Positions 45,534 through 53,958 of a stretch of 64,000 nt of DNA are shown here, piece by piece. This stretch comes from Pseudomonadota bacterium (lineage in GTDB: Bacteria; Pseudomonadota; Gammaproteobacteria; Burkholderiales; Rhodocyclaceae). The DNA is taken from assembly GCA_018241665.1 (NCBI GenBank), contig JAFEDK010000007.1, forward strand, positions 62,001 to 126,000, in the 5' to 3' direction. The notes beneath the pieces were generated by a model, which made no database searches, was not told the DNA's origin, and was given only the letters and a program-made list of their open reading frames with translations. A program made the translations under genes and the position numbers. The first letter of the stretch is position 1. Every line of letters starts with the position of its first letter.

Positions 45534-47201
45534 GTGCACTACGTGGAAGATGCATTGGTATTGGCCGGACTCGGGGCGCTGGCGCTGCCGGGCCTGGTGA
45601 TGAAGGCGAAGCGCCGGCTGGAGCTGTCGAAGGGCAAGCACCCGTCGCTGGCGGGGCACGCCAAGATGTCCCGCCGGGTGGCGAAGCTGCTGCCCTTCTA
45701 CGAATACGACGAGGCGGCCTTCTTCAGCAGCGACGACGCGCCGGCGGACGTGGCGGCCAAGCGCAAGGAAGCCTTCTTCCGCCTGGCCGAGCTGTACCGC
45801 ACGCGCTTTGCGGCCAGCGCGGCGATGAGCGCGGAGACCCAGGAAGGCGTGTCGGACATGCAATTCACCGGCGCCTACCGGGTGCCTTTCCAGTACAGCC
45901 GGCTGGTGCGCCAGCACCTCAAGGGCGGTTCCTTCGTGAAGGCGTCGAGCGGTGTGACGGTCACCGACCTGGACGGCAACGTCTTCTACGACCTGACCGG
46001 CTCCTACGGCGTCAATGTGTTCGGCTACGACTTCTACAAGGACTGCATGGCCCGCGGCGCGGCGCGCGTGGAGGCCCTCGGCCCGGTGCTCGGCGCCTAC
46101 CATCCGCTGCTTGCCTACAACGTGCAGCGCCTGAAGGCGATTTCCGGGCTGGACGAGGTGTCCTTCCACATGTCGGGCACCGAGGCGGTGATGCAGGCCG
46201 TGCGCCTGGCCCGCTACCACACCGGCCGGACCCATCTGGTGCGCTTCTGCGGCGCCTACCACGGCTGGTGGGGCGACGTGCAGCCGGGCGTCGGCAATCC
46301 GGTGGCGGCCAACCAGACCTACACGCTGAAGGACATGCACGAGGACGCGCTGCGCGTGCTGCGCCGGCGCAAGGACATCGCCTGCGTGCTGATCAACCCG
46401 CTGCAGGCCCTGCATCCCAACGGCGCGGCGCCGGGGGATTCGTCGCTGGTGGACAGCTCCCGCAAGGCGGGTTTCGACCGGGCGGCCTACACAGCGTGGC
46501 TGAAGGCGCTGCGCCAGGTGTGCACCGAGCGCGGCATCGTGCTGATCTTCGACGAGGTCTTCGTCGGCTTCCGGCTGGCGCCGCGCGGCGCGCAGGAGTA
46601 CTTCGGCGTGCAGGCCGACATGGTGACCTACGGCAAGACCCTCGGCGGCGGTATGCCGATCGGCGTGGTGTGTGGCCAGCGCGAGCTGATGAAGCGCTTC
46701 CGTGACGACCGCCCGGCGGACATCTGCTTTGCCCGCGGCACCTTCAACTCCCATCCCTACGTGATGGGCGCGATGGCCGAGTTCCTGGAGCGCATCGAGA
46801 CGCCCGAGGTGCAGGCCCTCTACGCCGGTCTCGACGACACCTGGAACAGCCGCGCCGAGCGCCTCAACCTGCGCCTCAAGGCCGAGGGGCTGCCGCTGCA
46901 GGTGGCCAATGTGTCGTCGATCTGGACGGTCTTCTACACCCGCCCGAGCCGCTACAACTGGATGCTGCAGTACTACCTGCGGGCCGAAGGGCTGGCCCTC
47001 AGCTGGGTCGGAACGGGCCGCTTCATCTTCAGCCTCAACTACACCGACGCCGACTTCGAGGCTGTTGCCGAACGCTTCGTCGCCGCCGCGCGCCGGATGG
47101 AGGCGGACGGCTGGTGGTGGAACGACGGCAGCGTGACCAACAAGGGCATCCGCCGGCGCATCCTCAAGGAGATGCTGAGCCATCGCTTCCTCGGGAAGTA
47201 G
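45534..47201 (+). CDS. class III aminotransferase, unusual N-terminus
   Basis: PLP-dependent enzyme of 555 residues. The core (about 110-540) has the class III landmarks SFHMSGTEAVMQAVRLAR, LIFDEVFVGFRLAP and the PLP lysine in VTYGKTLGGGMPIG, and most resembles glutamate-1-semialdehyde aminomutase-like proteins. The first 110 residues, with a hydrophobic start and a basic helical stretch, are not part of a normal aminotransferase and may hold it at the membrane. GTG at 45534 or GTG at 45543 could be the start; GGAG is better placed for 45543. Its neighbours are a phosphatidylserine decarboxylase and a small membrane protein, so a role in lipid head-group or amino-lipid chemistry is possible but unproved. 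Confidence 0.82.
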   Translation: MHYVEDALVLAGLGALALPGLVMKAKRRLELSKGKHPSLAGHAKMSRRVAKLLPFYEYDEAAFFSSDDAPADVAAKRKEAFFRLAELYRTRFAASAAMSAETQEGVSDMQFTGAYRVPFQYSRLVRQHLKGGSFVKASSGVTVTDLDGNVFYDLTGSYGVNVFGYDFYKDCMARGAARVEALGPVLGAYHPLLAYNVQRLKAISGLDEVSFHMSGTEAVMQAVRLARYHTGRTHLVRFCGAYHGWWGDVQPGVGNPVAANQTYTLKDMHEDALRVLRRRKDIACVLINPLQALHPNGAAPGDSSLVDSSRKAGFDRAAYTAWLKALRQVCTERGIVLIFDEVFVGFRLAPRGAQEYFGVQADMVTYGKTLGGGMPIGVVCGQRELMKRFRDDRPADICFARGTFNSHPYVMGAMAEFLERIETPEVQALYAGLDDTWNSRAERLNLRLKAEGLPLQVANVSSIWTVFYTRPSRYNWMLQYYLRAEGLALSWVGTGRFIFSLNYTDADFEAVAERFVAAARRMEADGWWWNDGSVTNKGIRRRILKEMLSHRFLGK

Positions 47202-47206
47202 ACGTG

Positions 47207-47240
47207 AAAACGCCGCTCCGCCCGTGGGGCTGGAGCGGCG
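47207..47240 (-). terminator. rho-independent terminator for the minus-strand membrane protein gene
   Basis: CGCCGCTCC at 47211-47219 pairs with GGAGCGGCG at 47232-47240; on the minus strand a TTTT run follows. It lies between two convergent genes. Confidence 0.75.
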
Positions 47241-47250
47241 CCGGAAGGGC

Positions 47251-47844
47251 TTACGCCGCCTGGCGGGCGCGCAGGTCGCGCAGCAGGTACAGCGGTGCTT
47301 TGTGGTACAGCTTGATGTCGTGGTACGGGTCGGTGAGGATCTTGGTCAGCCACACCAAGCCGGTCTGCACGTCCTTCAGGAAGAACAGATGGACCGTGCG
47401 GAACAGCAGGCCGCTGACACCGAGGGCCAGCCACAGCAGGCCCAGGTGGTCGATGAAGCCGCCGACGCCGGTATGGGCCTCGAACAGGCCGAACATCGTC
47501 GGGTTGAGCCAAAGGGCGACCGGGATGAAAGCCCAGATCGACAGCAGCACGACCTTGCGCTTGAGGTTGTAGCCGACCTTCACGGCTTCCTTGTATTCGT
47601 TGCTGACCTGGTTTTCCTCGTCGTAGCCAAGGGGCTCGAAGAAGAAATGGCCGGACTGGCGGGTGACCATCGAGATCAGCCAGCCGATCAGTGCCGCCTT
47701 CACCGGATCGACGAACAGCAACGAGTAGGCCACCAGGAAGCTCACTGCGCTGATGAAGTGCAGGGTCTGGTTCATCCGGCTGTGATGGTAGAAGCGATGA
47801 TCGTCCCACCGCTGGATTTCAAGGGCGCGCAAAAAGTTCTTCAT
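47251..47844 (-). CDS. small integral membrane protein, possibly Mpo1/DUF962-like
   Basis: Protein of 197 residues with about four hydrophobic segments (roughly 28-45, 46-62, 97-115 and 133-152). Histidines near the membrane faces occur in DDHRFYHHSRMNQTLHF and RQSGHFFFEP; the GHxxFE pattern recalls the Mpo1/DUF962 family, whose yeast member oxidises 2-hydroxy fatty acids. The match is weak and was judged by eye. It converges on the aminotransferase gene, so it is a separate unit, but the local grouping with lipid-related genes fits a lipid role. Confidence 0.6.
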   Translation of the reverse strand: MKNFLRALEIQRWDDHRFYHHSRMNQTLHFISAVSFLVAYSLLFVDPVKAALIGWLISMVTRQSGHFFFEPLGYDEENQVSNEYKEAVKVGYNLKRKVVLLSIWAFIPVALWLNPTMFGLFEAHTGVGGFIDHLGLLWLALGVSGLLFRTVHLFFLKDVQTGLVWLTKILTDPYHDIKLYHKAPLYLLRDLRARQAA

Positions 47845-48023
47845 GGACTCTCCTGGATGGCGAACGACCCGGATCAGGTTGGAATGGCTCGAAATGGGGT
47901 CTTCAAGGCAAGACTAAGAAGCGCGGGTTACGGGGCGGCTGCGGTTTTGTTAAGGAACGGTGATGCCGAATATATACGTGGCATGAAATGTTGGCGTGCG
48001 ATCGGTAGAATCCGCCCAGTGTC

Positions 48024-48578
48024 GTGAGGAAGCGAGGCGTCGATGGGAGCGAGGAAGGCGAGCTGCGCACTTTCTTCCGTGCCGCCCATGCGGCGCAGGG
48101 GCGCATGGTGTCCATGCCGAGCCAGGTGGTGGACGTGGCCTGGCACGAGTTCATCCTCTTTACACGGGGCTACCGGCAGTTCTGTACGAGGGGGCTGGGG
48201 CGCTTCCTCGACCACACGCCGGCCGAGCACATGGCGACGCCGGTTTCCGCCCAGCAGGGACTGCGGCGTACCTGGCTGCATGCCTGCCGGTTCGAAGGCA
48301 TCGATCCCAACAAGCCGGACCGGCTGCCGATGCTCTTCGCGCTGGATGCACTGCTGCAGATTCCGGACGGCTTCCGTTACGTGCTGGACTGTTCCGGAGT
48401 AATGAATGCGCCTGGGGTTCCGGCCTATTGCGCCAGCGACATCGGTTGTGGCGGCGCCTGTGCGGCGGACGGGATGGGCGATTGCAGCCATGGACACGGC
48501 GACGGTGCGTCCGACGGCGGTTCTGGCGGGGATGGGGGAAGCAGTTGTGGAGGCGGTTGCGGCGGTGGTGGCGACTGA
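48024..48578 (+). CDS. glycine-rich domain-containing protein with Cys/Gly tail
   Basis: Protein of 184 residues with a GTG start at 48024; an in-frame stop 18 bp upstream excludes a longer version. The middle holds MPSQVVDVAWHEFILFTRGYRQFC and FLDHTPAEH, the invariant Trp-His pair and following motif of the glycine-rich domain-containing protein family. From residue 137 the protein changes into a low-complexity tail with CGGAC, CSHGHGDG and CGGGCGGGG. The function of bacterial members is not known; the tail could bind metal or be structural. It is alone on its strand between the membrane protein gene and the cyanophycin cluster. Confidence 0.72.
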   Translation: MRKRGVDGSEEGELRTFFRAAHAAQGRMVSMPSQVVDVAWHEFILFTRGYRQFCTRGLGRFLDHTPAEHMATPVSAQQGLRRTWLHACRFEGIDPNKPDRLPMLFALDALLQIPDGFRYVLDCSGVMNAPGVPAYCASDIGCGGACAADGMGDCSHGHGDGASDGGSGGDGGSSCGGGCGGGGD

Positions 48579-48616
48579 GCGGGTGGATGCCCGCCGGCGG
48601 CCGTCTTGACGATCGC

Positions 48617-48648
48617 GGCGCAGGTTGGCGGGTGAGCCCGCCTGCGCC
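48617..48648. terminator. hairpin between convergent genes
   Basis: GGCGCAG at 48617-48623 pairs with CTGCGCC at 48642-48648, with an inner GCGGG/CCCGC stem. There is no T-run, so it may act as a weak bidirectional stop. Confidence 0.45.
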
Positions 48649-48660
48649 GGATGGAGCGGA

Positions 48661-49128
48661 TTACAGGAAGCGGTCCAGCAGCCGCTTGCTGTGGGCATCC
48701 AGCCCGTAGCGGTCGCGGATCAGGAAGTGGATGCCGCGGCTGTCGGCGATCAGCAGGGCCGGCGGGGTGAGGCGGCGGATGTCTTCCTCGCCCTTCAGCA
48801 CCATGCTGGTCGGGCCGCGGTCGGTCTCGAGCTCCCAGGTGCTGGGGGTGGCGAAGCTGGACACGCTGTGGATGCGCTGGATCACCGGCATGAACTCGCG
48901 GCTGGCCATTTCGTCTTCGAGCAGCTTGCGCGGCGCGTCGGGCAGGTCGGTGAGGCGGTCGATCCACGCGACTTCCTCACCGTCGCCGTTGATGAGGCCG
49001 ATGCTCTCGGCCGGAGCGGCGATCGGGAAGGCGCGGACCGGGGTGATCAGCTGGGCCTGGCCGGTGGCGTCGATGAAGACGAGCTGGCCGAAGGCATTGC
49101 GTTCCAGCTGGATGTTTTGCGTAGGCAT
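48661..49128 (-). CDS. cyanophycin metabolism-associated DUF1854 protein
   Basis: Soluble protein of 155 residues of the DUF1854 family, with ITPVRAFPIAAP, EVAWIDRLTDLPD, IQRIHSVSSFATPSTWELET and TPPALLIADSRGIHFLIRDR as its more constant-looking parts. In betaproteobacteria this family is found next to cyanophycin synthetases and a dedicated ABC transporter, exactly as here (10 bp downstream of the ABC gene). Its biochemical role is unknown; it might regulate or complete the transporter. Confidence 0.85.
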   Translation of the reverse strand: MPTQNIQLERNAFGQLVFIDATGQAQLITPVRAFPIAAPAESIGLINGDGEEVAWIDRLTDLPDAPRKLLEDEMASREFMPVIQRIHSVSSFATPSTWELETDRGPTSMVLKGEEDIRRLTPPALLIADSRGIHFLIRDRYGLDAHSKRLLDRFL

Positions 49129-49138
49129 GGCGTGGTCT

Positions 49139-51463
49139 TCAGGCAGGGGTGTGGGCGCGGTGGAAGGGCACGCGGGGCTTGTCCCCGTTGCCGCCCAGCG
49201 CGTCGTCGTCCAGCTTGCGGGTCTGGGCTTCGTAGAGGCGGAAGTAGGCGCCCTGTTTTTCCATCAGCGTGTCGTGATTACCGATCTCGACGATCTGGCC
49301 ACGGTCCAGCACCACCAGGCGGTCGGCCTTGCGCAGCGTGGACAGGCGGTGGGCGATGGCGATGGTGGTGCGGCCGCGGATGAGGTTCTCCAGGGCGGCC
49401 TGGATTTCCATTTCGGTCTCGGTATCCACCGCCGAGGTGGCCTCGTCGAGGATCAGGATGCGCGGGTCGATCAGCAGCGCGCGGGCGATGGAGATGCGCT
49501 GGCGCTCGCCGCCGGACAGGGCCTGGCCGCGCTCGCCGACCAGCGAATCGTAGCCCTGCGGCAGGCGCAGGATGAAGTCGTGGGCGTGGGCGGCGCGGGC
49601 GGCGGCGATGATCTCCTCGCGGGTCGCATCGGGCTTGCCGTAGGCGATGTTCTCGGCAATGGTGCCGAAGAACAGGAAGGGCTCCTGCAGCACCAGGCCG
49701 ATGTTGCGGCGGTATTCGGACACCGGCACCGAACGGATGTCCATGCCTTCGATGCGGATCGAGCCGTCGGTCACGTCGTAGAAACGGCAGATCAGGTTGA
49801 CCAGCGTGCTCTTGCCGGAACCCGAGTGGCCGACCAGGCCGATCATCTCGCCCGGCGCGATGTTGAGGTCCACGCCGCGCAGGATGGTACGGTTGCCGTA
49901 GCGGAAGCCGACCCGCTTGACCTCGATGGCGCCGGTCACCTTGGGCAGGTGCTGGGGATTGACCGGGTCGGGCACGCTGGAGACGTGGTCGAGGATGTCG
50001 AAGATGCGCTTGGCGCCGGCGGCGGCCTTCTGCGTCACCGATACGATCCGGCTCATGGAGTCCAGCCGGGTGTAGAAGCGCGAGATATAGGCGATGAAGG
50101 CGGCCAGCGTACCGACCGTCACCGACTTTTCGGACACCAGCCAGATGCCGAAGCCCCACACGATCAGCAGGCCGATCTCGGTCATCAGCGTGACGGTCGG
50201 CGAGAACACCGACCACACTTTGTTGACCCGGTCATTCACCGCCAGGTTGCGGCCGTTGGCCTCGCGGAAGCGGGCGACTTCGCGCTTCTCCTGCGCGAAG
50301 GCCTTGACCACCCGGATGCCGGGGATGGTGTCGGCGAGCACGCTGGTGACTTCGGACCACACCCGGTCCACCTGCTCGAAGCCGTAGCGCAGCTTGTCGC
50401 GCACGGTGTGGATCAGCCAGGCGATGAAGGGCAGCGGCACCAGCGTGACGAGGGCCAGCCACGGGTTGATGGATACCAGGATCACCGCGGTCATCGCGAT
50501 CATCAGGCAGTCGGTGGCGAAGTCGAGCAGGTTCATCGACAGGAACAGGCAGATCCGGTCGGTCTCCGAGCCGATCCGCGACATCAGATCGCCGGTGCGC
50601 TTGCCGCCGAAGTATTCCAGCGACAGGCCCTGCAGGTGCTCGTAGGTGGTGGTGCGCAGGTCGGCGCCGATGCGTTCGCTGACCAGCGCCAGGATGTAGG
50701 TCTTGGCCCAGCCGAGTCCCCAGGCGAAGGACGCGGCGACGAGCAGGCCGCCGAGCAGCATCATGACCTTCATGCTGTCGATGGGCTGGCCGTTCTGGAA
50801 AGGAATCAGTACCTCGTCCATCAGCGGCATGGTGAGGTAGGGCGGCACCAGCGTCGCTGCGGTGGACACCAGGGTCAGGATGAAACCGGCCAGCAGCTGC
50901 TTCTTGTAGGGCTGGGCGAAGCGCCACAGGCGGAACAGGGTCCAGGTGGACGGTGGCGTGTGGATCTCGCGGGCGCAGGTCGGGCACTCGTCGGTGCCCG
51001 GCGGCAGCGGCGCGTCGCAGGTCGGGCAGGTCAGCGGCTCGGGCGGCGTCGGCTGGCGGCCGGCCAGCACGCATTCGAGCTGGGCGTGGAAGCGGTCGGC
51101 CAGGTTGCGGGCGGCCGGGTCCTGGGCCAGCGTGAAGCGCCAGCCGGCCAGCTTGCCGCTGCCATCCACCAGGTCGAGGCTGGCCACGCCGGCGTGGTCC
51201 CGGTGGCGCAGGGCCATGCCGTTGCGGAAAGTCCACACCTGCCAGTCCTTGGCCTGCAGATCCCAGGCCAGCAGGCGGCGATCCGTCAGGGCCACCAGGC
51301 CGTCGCGGAATTGCAGGGTGGCATCGAGATCGAGGTTGAGGCTGGCCAGAACCTTCTCGCCGGCCTGCAGGGCCTTGTCGAGGAGGGGGCGCCAGCTGTC
51401 GGGCACGGCCGGTCCGAGGTAGTCGGAATAGGCGGAAGGAAGGGCGGAGGACTCTGAATTCAT
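49139..51463 (-). CDS. cyanophycin-associated ABC transporter, fused membrane and ATPase domains
   Basis: Half-transporter of 774 residues from the ATG at 51463. Residues 1-140 form a PH-like or bPH-type soluble domain (with GLVALTDRRLLAWDL), followed by a zinc-ribbon-like CPTC-x10-CPTC at 146-163. The exporter-type membrane domain spans about 185-470 with six helices. The ATPase domain has Walker A GHSGSGKST near 545, the signature LSGGERQRISIARAL and Walker B ILILDEATSAVD. The transported substrate is not known; arginine/aspartate peptides from cyanophycin turnover are a guess from the neighbourhood. It is divergent from the cphA' gene across a 227-bp promoter region. Confidence 0.88.
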   Translation of the reverse strand: MNSESSALPSAYSDYLGPAVPDSWRPLLDKALQAGEKVLASLNLDLDATLQFRDGLVALTDRRLLAWDLQAKDWQVWTFRNGMALRHRDHAGVASLDLVDGSGKLAGWRFTLAQDPAARNLADRFHAQLECVLAGRQPTPPEPLTCPTCDAPLPPGTDECPTCAREIHTPPSTWTLFRLWRFAQPYKKQLLAGFILTLVSTAATLVPPYLTMPLMDEVLIPFQNGQPIDSMKVMMLLGGLLVAASFAWGLGWAKTYILALVSERIGADLRTTTYEHLQGLSLEYFGGKRTGDLMSRIGSETDRICLFLSMNLLDFATDCLMIAMTAVILVSINPWLALVTLVPLPFIAWLIHTVRDKLRYGFEQVDRVWSEVTSVLADTIPGIRVVKAFAQEKREVARFREANGRNLAVNDRVNKVWSVFSPTVTLMTEIGLLIVWGFGIWLVSEKSVTVGTLAAFIAYISRFYTRLDSMSRIVSVTQKAAAGAKRIFDILDHVSSVPDPVNPQHLPKVTGAIEVKRVGFRYGNRTILRGVDLNIAPGEMIGLVGHSGSGKSTLVNLICRFYDVTDGSIRIEGMDIRSVPVSEYRRNIGLVLQEPFLFFGTIAENIAYGKPDATREEIIAAARAAHAHDFILRLPQGYDSLVGERGQALSGGERQRISIARALLIDPRILILDEATSAVDTETEMEIQAALENLIRGRTTIAIAHRLSTLRKADRLVVLDRGQIVEIGNHDTLMEKQGAYFRLYEAQTRKLDDDALGGNGDKPRVPFHRAHTPA

Positions 51464-51690
51464 CTCGGCGACGCGATTAGGCCCCAGAAAAGGGCCAGCG
51501 TAGGGCAAAATTGCGCCCGAAGTTTACTGACTCGTTACATGCGCGTATACCCGGCGGGTGGCCAGAAGCATCGCCGACCCGTTATTTTTTCCTTCAGGTA
51601 ATCCTGGCGGCCCCGTCTGCGTTAAGGGGAGATCGAGTTTCCGTTGCCGAGTGCCGTAAACAGGCCCGTTACTTCCGAAGTGTCTCGTCC

Positions 51691-53886
51691 ATGACCAATA
51701 AAACGATCGAATTCCTCAATGTGCTCCACCTGCGGGGACCGAACATCTGGACCTATCGCTCAGTCCTCGAAGCCTGGGTCGACATCCATGACCTGGAAGA
51801 CTGTCCGTCCAATGTGATCCCGGGTTTCTATGAGCGGTTGACGGCGATGTTACCGACCCTCATCGAGCACCGTTGCAGCATCGGTGAGCGGGGCGGCTTC
51901 CTGAAGCGCCTGCGGGACGGGACCTGGCCGGGACACATCCTCGAGCACGTGACGCTCGAGCTGCAGAACCTCGCCGGCATGTCCGGCGGCTTCGGCAAGG
52001 CGCGTGAGACCTCGCTGCGCGGCGTTTACAAAGTGGTGATCCGCGCCTGGCAGAAGGACGTGTCGATGGCCGCTCTCAACATGGGCCACGACCTGCTGAT
52101 GGCCGCCATCGAGGAGCGCCCCTACGACGTGGATGCCGCCGTGCTGCGCCTGCGCGACCTGGTGGACAAGCACATGCTCGGCCCGAGCACCCGCTGCATC
52201 GTCGAGGCCGCCGCCGACAAGCAACGTCGCATTCCCTACATCCGCCTGCTGAACGAGGGCAACCTCGTGCAACTGGGCTACGGTGCCCGCCAGCGCCGCA
52301 TCTGGACCGCCGAGACCGACCGCACGCCGGCCATCGCCGAAAGCATCTCCCGCGAGAAAGACCTGACCAAGACGCTGCTGGAGTCCTGCGGCGTGCCGGT
52401 GCCGGAAGGCCGCATCGTGACCAGCGTCGAGGATGCCATCGAGGCCGCCGAAGACATCGGCTTCCCGGTGGTGGTGAAGCCCAGCGACGGCAACCATGCC
52501 CGCGGCGTGTTCACCAATATCCGTACCCCGCAGGAAGTGGCGGACATGTTCCCGCTGTCGGCCGCGGAAGGTTCCGAGGTGATGGTCGAGCGCTTCGTGC
52601 AGGGCGCCGAGCACCGCTTGCTGGTGGTCGGCGGCAAGATGGTCGCCGCCAACAAGGGCGACATGGTGTCGGTGATCGGCGACGGCACGCACACCATCGA
52701 CGAGCTGATCGAGACCCAGATCAACTCCGATCCGCGCCGTGGCGTCGAGCATGAGTTTCCGCTGTACCTGATCAAGCTGGAAAACTACCCGGCCGCCCAG
52801 ATGGAAGTGGCGCGCCAGGGCTTTACCGGCGCCTCGGTGCCGCCGGAAGGCCAGGAGGTGATGATCGTCCGCACCAGCAACATGGCCTTCGACGTGACCG
52901 ACGAAGTGCATCCGGACACCGCCGAGCTGGCCTGCTTGGCCGCGCGCATCGTCGGCCTCGACATCGCCGGTGTGGACCTGGTCTGCGAGGACATCTCCAA
53001 GCCCTTGAGCGAGCAGCAAGGCGCCATCGTCGAGGTGAACGCCGGCCCGGGCCTGCTGATGCACATCAAGCCGGGCGTCGGCCAGCCGCGCCCGGTGGGC
53101 GAGGCGATCGTCGATCACCTGTTCGAGAAGGACGAGGACGCGCGCATTCCCATCGTCGGCGTCACCGGCAGCCGCGGCAAGACGCCGGTGGCCCGCCTGA
53201 TCGCCCACCTGTCCCGCCTGTCCGGGCAGTACACCGGCCTGGCCTGCTCCGAGGGCGTGTTCCTCGACGGCCGCCAGGTGGAAACCGCCGAGGGCACCAA
53301 CTGGGATGCCGCCGAGCGCGTGCTGATGAACCGCTCCGTTGAAACCGCGGTGTTCGAGAACGGCTGCCGCAGCATCCTCGCCGACGGCACCGTGTACGAC
53401 CGCTGCTCGGTGGGCGTGGTCACCAACGTCGATCCTGAACTCCACTATGGCGAGTTCTATATCGACTCCCCGGAAAAGGTCTGGAACGTCTTCCGTACCC
53501 AGGTGGACCTGGTGCTGTCCAGCGGCGCCGCAGTGCTCAACGCCGAAGACCCGGCGGTCGTCGAAATGGCCTCCCTGTCCGACGGCGAGGTGATCTTCTA
53601 CGCCGTCGATCCCAAGGCCGAGGCTGTCGTGCAGGCCCGCAGCGAAGGCCGCCGCACGGTCTTCGTGAAGGACGGCGCCATCGTGCTGGCCACCGGCGAG
53701 CAGGAAGATCCGGTCGCCCGCCTGGCCAAGATCAAGCTGCTGGCAAACGGCGCCGGGGAGGAGCCGGGTGTGCTGTCCAACCTGCTGGCCGCTGTGGCTG
53801 CAGCCTGGGCGTTGGGCGTCTCGCCGGCGATGATCCGTGCCGGCGTGAAGCCCTACGATCCGCAAGCGCCGCTGCGCAACGACTGA
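51691..53886 (+). CDS. cphA': cyanophycin synthetase-like protein CphA'
   Basis: Protein of 731 residues homologous to cyanophycin synthetase, starting at the ATG at 51691 (MTNKTIEFLNVLHLRGPNIW). It has the N-terminal domain, the ATP-grasp domain (about 225-480, with FPVVVKPSDGNHARGVF) and a Mur-ligase-like domain, but stops about 127 residues short of its paralogue next door and lacks the Mur ligase C-terminal domain. Its second P-loop is TGSRGKTPVA near 491, in place of the usual GTNGKTT. It may therefore carry only the aspartate-adding half-reaction or act as a partner of CphA. There is no clear ribosome binding site. Confidence 0.88.
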   Translation: MTNKTIEFLNVLHLRGPNIWTYRSVLEAWVDIHDLEDCPSNVIPGFYERLTAMLPTLIEHRCSIGERGGFLKRLRDGTWPGHILEHVTLELQNLAGMSGGFGKARETSLRGVYKVVIRAWQKDVSMAALNMGHDLLMAAIEERPYDVDAAVLRLRDLVDKHMLGPSTRCIVEAAADKQRRIPYIRLLNEGNLVQLGYGARQRRIWTAETDRTPAIAESISREKDLTKTLLESCGVPVPEGRIVTSVEDAIEAAEDIGFPVVVKPSDGNHARGVFTNIRTPQEVADMFPLSAAEGSEVMVERFVQGAEHRLLVVGGKMVAANKGDMVSVIGDGTHTIDELIETQINSDPRRGVEHEFPLYLIKLENYPAAQMEVARQGFTGASVPPEGQEVMIVRTSNMAFDVTDEVHPDTAELACLAARIVGLDIAGVDLVCEDISKPLSEQQGAIVEVNAGPGLLMHIKPGVGQPRPVGEAIVDHLFEKDEDARIPIVGVTGSRGKTPVARLIAHLSRLSGQYTGLACSEGVFLDGRQVETAEGTNWDAAERVLMNRSVETAVFENGCRSILADGTVYDRCSVGVVTNVDPELHYGEFYIDSPEKVWNVFRTQVDLVLSSGAAVLNAEDPAVVEMASLSDGEVIFYAVDPKAEAVVQARSEGRRTVFVKDGAIVLATGEQEDPVARLAKIKLLANGAGEEPGVLSNLLAAVAAAWALGVSPAMIRAGVKPYDPQAPLRND

Positions 53887-53908
53887 GCCGCCACCGAACA
53901 ACGATGAA

Positions 53909-53929
53909 GGCCGCCCGACGCTGGCGGCC
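53909..53929 (+). other. hairpin between cphA' and cphA
   Basis: GGCCGCC at 53909-53915 pairs with GGCGGCC at 53923-53929, followed by an A-rich stretch and not a T-run. It could set the ratio of the two products by slowing transcription or protecting the RNA. Confidence 0.4.
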
Positions 53930-53958
53930 CCTGAGAAAAACGACAAGGACTGTTATCC

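Noticed and set aside
48731-51457. Open frame of 908 codons on the plus strand opposite the ABC transporter
   Set aside because: The minus strand contains intact Walker A, signature and Walker B motifs. The plus-strand product is low-complexity Gln, His, Asp and Gly.
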